Part shown: in pieces, positions 15,965-20,238 of the stretch
Position numbering within the stretch: position 1 is the first letter of the stretch
How the letters are laid out: each line of letters begins with the position of its first letter
Assembly (NCBI GenBank): GCA_030620005.1
Contig: JAUXAJ010000058.1
Location: 1-20,238, forward strand
DNA: 20,238 bases
Direction: 5' to 3'
Source: Promethearchaeota archaeon
Lineage (GTDB): Archaea > Asgardarchaeota > Lokiarchaeia > Sigynarchaeales > SOKP01
Program-made: the position numbers and the translations under genes
The notes under the pieces: model-generated
The model's database searches: none
What the model was told of the DNA's origin: nothing
What the model saw: the letters and a program-made list of their open reading frames with translations, nothing else

Positions 15965-16216
15965 ATGAAAGAATGTGAAGACTTAAATTCCTCAGAAATA
16001 GCAGTTTTAACTATTTGTTGCGATGTTTGCGATAATAGTCCCCATTGTCATGTATCTCGTGAAAAAATAACAAAAAAAGTTCAATTAAGAAAACCCATAA
16101 AGATTCTTAAAAAACTTATTTCTAACGGCTTCATTGTAAAACATCCTACAAGTGGTTCTATGACTTATGCAATAACGAAAAAAGGTATAGATTGTATTAA
16201 TAGATTTAGAATATAA
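15965..16216 (+). CDS. Winged-helix DNA-binding protein, 83 aa
   Basis: A compact winged helix-turn-helix domain: helix 1 (SSEIAVLTICC), a recognition segment VSREKITKKVQLRKPIKILKKLISNGFI, and a wing (KHPTSGSMTYAITKKGI). The LxxLxxxGFI...YxITxKG pattern is typical of small archaeal transcription regulators, often in mobile or accessory regions. Four Cys residues in CCDVCDNSPHC might bind metal. The start is ATG 15965. It probably controls its own or the divergent transcript through the tandem repeat just upstream. Confidence 0.75.
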   Translation: MKECEDLNSSEIAVLTICCDVCDNSPHCHVSREKITKKVQLRKPIKILKKLISNGFIVKHPTSGSMTYAITKKGIDCINRFRI

Positions 16217-16255
16217 TCATTATTTAACCAAACAGAATATTACGAATGGGGAAGA

Positions 16256-16291
16256 TTTATATACATGAATTATTTAATAAATATTAGGATG
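16256..16291 (+). promoter_or_regulatory. Promoter and ribosome binding site of the second winged-helix gene
   Basis: TTTATATA near 16257-16264 fits a TATA box about 36 bases before ATG 16299. AGGATGA near 16286 can serve as a Shine-Dalgarno. The gene thus seems to have its own promoter despite the short gap after the first winged-helix gene. Confidence 0.45.
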
Positions 16292-16298
16292 ATTAAAA

Positions 16299-16610
16299 AT
16301 GTTGGAAATAGCTAATCAAGTTAGAAGGAAAAAAGCTTGGGAAAATAAAATGCAAGTTTATGAAATAATTGATAAGAATACTAGATTAAACAATTCAGGA
16401 CTAACGATTTATGACCTCACTAAAATACTTAATTGGAGTAGTGGGAAAGTAGAACATTACATAAAAAAGTTAATGAAGGATAGCTTCATAAAGAATTCTG
16501 ATAGAACCGTAAATGGAAGAGCTAGAAAAGAATATAGTTCAAAATCCGTAAAAGAATTAATCAATTGGGATGAAATGAAATCCAAGCCAGAAGATTATAA
16601 TTTTAAATAA
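16299..16610 (+). CDS. Winged-helix protein, 103 aa
   Basis: A small basic protein with a winged-helix pattern: VYEIIDKNTRL, then LTIYDLTKILNWSSGKVEHYIKKLMKDSFI as the helix-turn-helix, then a wing and a basic stretch (TVNGRARKEY) and an acidic C-terminus. Probably a DNA-binding regulator. It is read in the same direction as the preceding winged-helix gene, 82 bases away. The two are not obviously paralogues. Confidence 0.7.
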   Translation: MLEIANQVRRKKAWENKMQVYEIIDKNTRLNNSGLTIYDLTKILNWSSGKVEHYIKKLMKDSFIKNSDRTVNGRARKEYSSKSVKELINWDEMKSKPEDYNFK

Positions 16611-16719
16611 GATATTTTCAATAAAAAAAAAGTCTAATCAAGATCCTCTGAATCAATAATCTCTTTCACTTTATTTCTAATAAGCTCAATGCTGAAGCAA
16701 AAAGCTGATTTAAAAGAAT

Positions 16720-16980
16720 TTAATTGGAAAAATCTTCCAAATATAATATATATGGTCTTTTATCATTAATCCTCTCAATTCTCTTATCATCGAGACCTTT
16801 CTCGATATCATCAAGATTTTCAGCTAAAAACCAATTCTCACCGTACAAATCTACAAAACTACCGCTTAAACTCCTTTTATCTTGATAATAATAGGCAACA
16901 GCTGGGCGATCGATAATTTCATGGTCCCACCACGCTTTCAATCGTTCTTTAGCTTCTTTAACATCTTCTTTTAAATCCAT
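16720..16980 (-). pseudogene. N-terminal fragment of a uroporphyrinogen-decarboxylase-family protein
   Basis: From ATG 16980 (a GTG at 16989 is also possible) the frame encodes KERLKAWWDHEIIDRPAVAY and then YGENWFLAENLDDIEKGLD. This is the characteristic N-terminus of archaeal/anaerobe URO-D superfamily proteins (HemE/MtaA-like, normally about 350 residues). It stops after 86 residues at 16720. In a shifted frame, about 30 coding-like residues run on to 16637. The rest of the barrel is missing, so this is a truncated gene. Family assignment is from the N-terminal pattern only. Confidence 0.5.
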
Positions 16981-17084
16981 GAAAAACACACGAGAATAAT
17001 TTTTAAATTAATTCGTAGAAAGAATGTATTTTTTATAATTTTTGTTTTATAAAATTAAATTTCAATTATTTAAAAATTTTAAAT

Positions 17085-17254
17085 TTAATGGACCCTGCCC
17101 ACATTTATTAGCTGCTTTGGCCATTCACCTTTAGTGGTTACCACAGGATTGCCTGATGGAAATTAGAAAGAAAAAAAACATGCCTTCCACATGGCTCCAA
17201 TATTTTTATAGAGTCTTTTACGGCATCCTCAACATCTTATTTAGTCCCACGGGC
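17085..17254 (-). pseudogene. C-terminal fragment of a uroporphyrinogen-decarboxylase-family protein, with stop and frameshift
   Basis: Directly after the transporter stop the minus strand reads RGTK, a stop, then DVEDAVKDSIKILEPCGRHVF. A frameshift follows, then GNPVVTTKGEWPKQLINVGRVH and a stop. GTPxDV...V...I.ILgpGGrhvF is the usual C-terminal signature of URO-D-family proteins, and here the Pro is lost and a stop intervenes. Together with the N-terminal fragment on the same strand downstream, this suggests two tandem URO-D genes collapsed by deletion, leaving the tail of one and the head of the next. Confidence 0.5.
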
Positions 17255-18151
17255 TTACGAATTAATTCGTTCTAGGTTAGCTTGTATTTTAGAGAGTAAA
17301 AATGTGCTAATAATAATGAGCGAAAGACCGAAAACCATTGATAACGCAGAAAACACGCTTGAAGGGACGGATAGAAATACGATAAAATACGCAATTAAAG
17401 GCATTACTTGTATGGGAACACCCGTTAATGGTGCTAAAATATTTACTTGACCATATTTTAAAGAGACTTGTCCCTTAATAGTGCCAATTACCAAGATCAT
17501 GATAAGAATTATCACAACGACAATGGCAAAAAAAACTTCTTCTTCTATTATAACTCCATCAACGATGTGTGTAAGAACCGTTGTGCCAGGGCTTGCCCAT
17601 ACAGTATTTAAAGATAATATTAACCCTGCTTCGATTGCTATTAACACTCCTTTAAATTTTTCTTTTCTTTTCTGTAGCATTTCAAAAACAATTGCAATGG
17701 AAATGATAATGGCTGTAAAAACAATAATTCTTATCATGAAACCTGAATCTAAAATATTGAAAACTGATACATCAACAGAGAGTCCACTTATGCCTAGCGT
17801 AAAAACTCCAACAATCATGAGAAAAATTCCGATTATTTCTTCCTTTTTTAAATCTTCATTCAAGAGTCTTGTAGAACCTAATGCTAAAACTATTAAACCA
17901 GATGCCATCAGACCAGGTACTAATGCAGGACCAATAAAGACGATCGCCAGCATGTAAAAAATTATACCCCCAATAATAACCTGCAGTAAAAAACCTAACA
18001 TCCATAAAGGACTTTTAACCAAACTTATCATGAAATTTGAATCATTCACGTGTTTATTAATTACTTTTTTTTGCAAGAGAACGCCAATATTTACAACGAT
18101 TCCTGCCAATATTGCTGAGAGCACTCCTAAAAAATAAGAAAAATCAACCAT
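17255..18151 (-). CDS. NIPA-like/DMT superfamily membrane transporter
   Basis: The 298-residue hydrophobic protein has nine or so membrane segments. The N-terminal pattern LGVLSAILAGIVVNIGVLLQKK resembles NIPA magnesium transporters and related drug/metabolite transporter-superfamily proteins, followed by the typical GLMASGLIVLALGSTRLLNEDLKKEEIIGI loop-helix. Weak two-fold internal repetition is expected for the fold. The substrate cannot be read from sequence; Mg2+ is the family-based guess. The ATG at 18151 has no clear Shine-Dalgarno. The 345 bases upstream hold a GC-rich hairpin cluster that could be its leader. The gene ends exactly at the URO-D remnant. Confidence 0.75.
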   Translation of the reverse strand: MVDFSYFLGVLSAILAGIVVNIGVLLQKKVINKHVNDSNFMISLVKSPLWMLGFLLQVIIGGIIFYMLAIVFIGPALVPGLMASGLIVLALGSTRLLNEDLKKEEIIGIFLMIVGVFTLGISGLSVDVSVFNILDSGFMIRIIVFTAIIISIAIVFEMLQKRKEKFKGVLIAIEAGLILSLNTVWASPGTTVLTHIVDGVIIEEEVFFAIVVVIILIMILVIGTIKGQVSLKYGQVNILAPLTGVPIQVMPLIAYFIVFLSVPSSVFSALSMVFGLSLIIISTFLLSKIQANLERINS

Positions 18152-18263
18152 TTTGAGTTAGCACTTTTAGTATTTTTTTAAGTTGTAGAACAATTTTCTA
18201 AAATGATTACATCATTAATAGTAATTCTTCTTTTGTTATTTTTTATCCATGTTTTTGGTCCGT

Positions 18264-18372
18264 CCACAGCTTACGCATGAAATTAAGTTAGACAAGCGTG
18301 GAAATTTTTTTAACTTGAGATTGCCCGATGGTTGCGTCCTCGGGTATTAACTGGTGGAAGGTGTGCCACCAG
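18264..18372. ncRNA. GC-rich cluster of three hairpins; possible structured RNA or leader
   Basis: Within the 345-base gap 18152-18496, a GC-rich island in AT-rich surroundings contains three stems. First, CCAC-A-GCTT (18264-18272) pairs with AAGCGTGG (18294-18301), leaving one bulged base. Second, CCCGA (18324-18328) pairs with TCGGG (18340-18344). Third, a perfect 7-bp CTGGTGG (18351-18357) pairs with CCACCAG (18366-18372). It does not fit tRNA, 5S rRNA, RNase P or SRP RNA as far as I can tell. On the minus strand it would be the 3' end of the upstream gene or the leader of the transporter. The strand is undetermined. Confidence 0.35.
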
Positions 18373-18496
18373 GTGGTTCGTGATTATTACTTTAATTTAC
18401 AATTCTTTCTGCCCTTCTGCCCTTACCTCGATATTTTCAGAAGAATTCGCGCTCATCCTTCCGATTTTGCCTCGCATCCTATTAAAAATTCTTCAC

Positions 18497-19921
18497 TCAT
18501 TTTTGAATGCATTCATTTCTATGGTTTTCTAAAAATTTTTTATAAGAGCACATTTTATCTAGTGCTTTAGCAGTTAATTCGATTGATTCGAATACAGGTA
18601 TTTTCAATTTAAAAAGCTGATTCTTGAAAAGCAGTTTCTGCGCGTAATCACTTGTTTGATCAACAATTTTATAAGCGATACAGATTAGAGGTTTTTTCAT
18701 TTCATAGTATGCTTTTTTGATAGTATTAAGAAATGTGCGGTTATAGTCGTATGTCTTAATAAAGACAACTGCTGAAATATTTGGATCTGAATCTAGTGTT
18801 ATTAAAGTTTTATAAAAAATTTCTGGATTAGCACCACTTGCTCCTAAATCTAAAGGGTTTCTTAGAATAGTATTGACATCGGGAACAAATTCTTTAAACT
18901 TCTCGATTGTATTTTCAGCGAGTTTAGGGACTTTTAAATCATATTGCTCAAAAACATCAGTTGTTTCAACAGAAGCTCCACCTCCCATGGTAGTTATAGC
19001 AAAGTTTCGATTAAGTGGTAATGTTAAATGTTGGAAGGCCATTGCTAAGTTAATTAATTCGTGAGAATTTCTAACTAAACAAGCGCCTGTTTGTTTTGCT
19101 ACTGCGTTCCAAATCTTTAAAGATCCCGCCAAACCTCCAGTGTGAGACATTATGGCTTCCCTAGAAGCTTTTCCGCTTCCAACCTTCCACAGAATAACAG
19201 GCTTTCCTGCCAACGACAACTTTTTGACAATTTCAAAAAATTTTCTACCAATCTCAATACTTTTAATATTTTCTATGTATAACGCTACGATTTTAGTTTC
19301 TTCGTCAGTTAGAAAAAAGGTGAGAAAATCCACAAAATTTAAATCAATCGAATTGCCAATGGAAATGACTTTACTTGGATAAGTTCCATAAATAGAAAGG
19401 CCCATTGCCGTAATATATATGGCAAGACCACCAGATTGGAAGATCATGCCCAAATTTCCGGACTTTGCTTCTAAAAGCCTTAGAGAAAAACCTAACTTAG
19501 CTTTAGGTGAAAATATTCCAAGACAATTGGGACCGATTATTCTAACATTATATTTTTTAACAATGTCAAGAAGTTTTTGTTCTAAATCATCATTTCCTAT
19601 TTCAGAGAATCCAGAAGTGAAAATCGTGACGAAAGGAATTTTTTTCTTTCCACACTCTTCTAAAAGCGCAGGTGTTAATCTAGCTGGAACAGCAAGAATA
19701 ACATAATCAATAGGCTCTTTTTCAGGAACCTCCAATATAGACCCATATATTTTATATCCCTGGAGTTCTTTACCTTTTAAACGAGGATTAAAAAGATATA
19801 TCGGTCGATCAAAACCAATATTCTTTAAGCAGTGAAAAAAATATCCCCCTCCGAAGAGTTTTTCGTTTACACCAATGATTCCAACCGCTCTTGGGTTAAA
19901 TAATTTCTGAAAATCTGTCAT
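18497..19921 (-). CDS. Acyl-CoA synthetase (ADP-forming) alpha-subunit-like protein, paralogue 3
   Basis: The 474-residue protein runs from ATG 19921 and has the same architecture as the tandem pair on the plus strand, but is more distant from them and closer to the classical enzyme. The CoA-binding domain keeps a glycine-containing loop (VGIIGVNEKLFGGGYF). The linker reads VRIIGPNCLGIFSP. The ligase domain has MSHTGGLAGS with His260 at the phospho-His position, then TTMGGGASVETTD and NPLDLG. It likely binds CoA and, with an ATP-grasp beta subunit encoded elsewhere, makes or uses acyl-CoA. It follows a small GTPase gene on the same strand by 65 bases. An AT-rich TATA-like stretch (TTTATTTAATA) in that gap suggests its own promoter. 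Confidence 0.85.
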   Translation of the reverse strand: MTDFQKLFNPRAVGIIGVNEKLFGGGYFFHCLKNIGFDRPIYLFNPRLKGKELQGYKIYGSILEVPEKEPIDYVILAVPARLTPALLEECGKKKIPFVTIFTSGFSEIGNDDLEQKLLDIVKKYNVRIIGPNCLGIFSPKAKLGFSLRLLEAKSGNLGMIFQSGGLAIYITAMGLSIYGTYPSKVISIGNSIDLNFVDFLTFFLTDEETKIVALYIENIKSIEIGRKFFEIVKKLSLAGKPVILWKVGSGKASREAIMSHTGGLAGSLKIWNAVAKQTGACLVRNSHELINLAMAFQHLTLPLNRNFAITTMGGGASVETTDVFEQYDLKVPKLAENTIEKFKEFVPDVNTILRNPLDLGASGANPEIFYKTLITLDSDPNISAVVFIKTYDYNRTFLNTIKKAYYEMKKPLICIAYKIVDQTSDYAQKLLFKNQLFKLKIPVFESIELTAKALDKMCSYKKFLENHRNECIQK

Positions 19922-19986
19922 GGTATAGATTTAAAATAATTATATTCTATATTAAATAAAACCGATCAAATAGATGAATCAAGAGT

Positions 19987-20238
19987 CTATTCCATTTTTT
20001 TAGTTTGTTTTGCATATCTTTCTAAAAGAATTTCAGTCATGACTTGAAATGCTTTTTCAACATTCTCTCCCGTTTTTGAGGAAACTTCAAGAAAAGCAGA
20101 GAGATTATACTTCCTACTCCTCTGAATTCCTTCTTCTCTTGGAACTGCTCGAAATTCTTCTAAATCAATTTTCGAACCCATTAAAATGATTGGAATGTCT
20201 CCTGCATGTTCCCTAATAATATGTGTCCAGTCAGGTAA
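19987..20238 (-). CDS. Ras-like small GTPase, C-terminal part
   Basis: The frame enters from the right edge and gives the last 83 residues. LPDWTHIIREHAGDIPIILM leads into GSKIDL (G4, N replaced by S in NKxD), then the G5 motif VSSKTGENVEKAF and a helical C-terminus ending KQTKKME. This is the second half of a Ras/Rab-like G domain. The P-loop and switches are outside the window. No C-terminal prenylation Cys is present. Confidence 0.85.
   Translation of the reverse strand, partial: LPDWTHIIREHAGDIPIILMGSKIDLEEFRAVPREEGIQRSRKYNLSAFLEVSSKTGENVEKAFQVMTEILLERYAKQTKKME

Noticed and set aside
17481..17957. 158-aa plus-strand open frame
   Set aside because: It is antisense to the membrane transporter and has the Met/Ile/Thr-rich composition of a reverse-complemented hydrophobic gene.
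18320..18395. tRNA gene
   Set aside because: The stems do not form an acceptor/D/anticodon/T arrangement and there is no valid T-loop.
18328..18570. Two plus-strand open frames over the hairpin island
   Set aside because: They run into the antisense of the acyl-CoA synthetase-like gene, have no similarity I recognise, and their starts lie inside the stems.

Overview
The window is from an AT-rich archaeon, and several gene families point to the Asgard lineage, most likely something Lokiarchaeia-like. RNA polymerase largest subunit is split into A' and A'' genes, there is a one-domain archaeal histone, two Ras/Rab-like small GTPases are present, and three genes resemble the alpha subunit of ADP-forming acyl-CoA synthetase. 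The lineage call is an inference from gene families, not from a marker search.

Bases 1-5140 (minus strand) hold a hypothetical gene, rpoA1 (A') and rpoA2 (A'', running off the left edge). Both polymerase genes are interrupted by tiny hairpin-forming insertions, 30 nt in A' and 31 nt in A''. Each lies inside one of the most conserved motifs of its protein (GHFGH|IELARP and GEPGTQ|MTLRTFH). Removing exactly those bases restores perfect family sequence on both sides. These look like mini-introns, possibly of the archaeal tRNA-type (relaxed bulge-helix-bulge), and are the most notable feature of the window.

Bases 5340-9985 (plus strand) are very AT-rich: a four-helix membrane protein with a zinc ribbon, an unrecognised 123-aa protein, and a large solitary type IIG-like restriction-methylation protein. 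Bases 10000-13215 hold a tandem pair of acyl-CoA synthetase alpha-like paralogues whose CoA-binding glycine loop is lost. Bases 13230-14805 hold a small GTPase (minus), then a histone gene (plus) with a well-marked promoter, Shine-Dalgarno and terminator.

Bases 14805-17255 look like accessory turnover: short ORFs, a nucleotidyltransferase-like gene whose best start codon is ATT, two small winged-helix proteins, and two broken pieces of uroporphyrinogen-decarboxylase-family genes. Bases 17255-20238 (minus) hold a NIPA/DMT-type membrane transporter, a GC-rich hairpin cluster, a third and better-preserved acyl-CoA synthetase alpha-like protein, and the C-terminal part of a second small GTPase.
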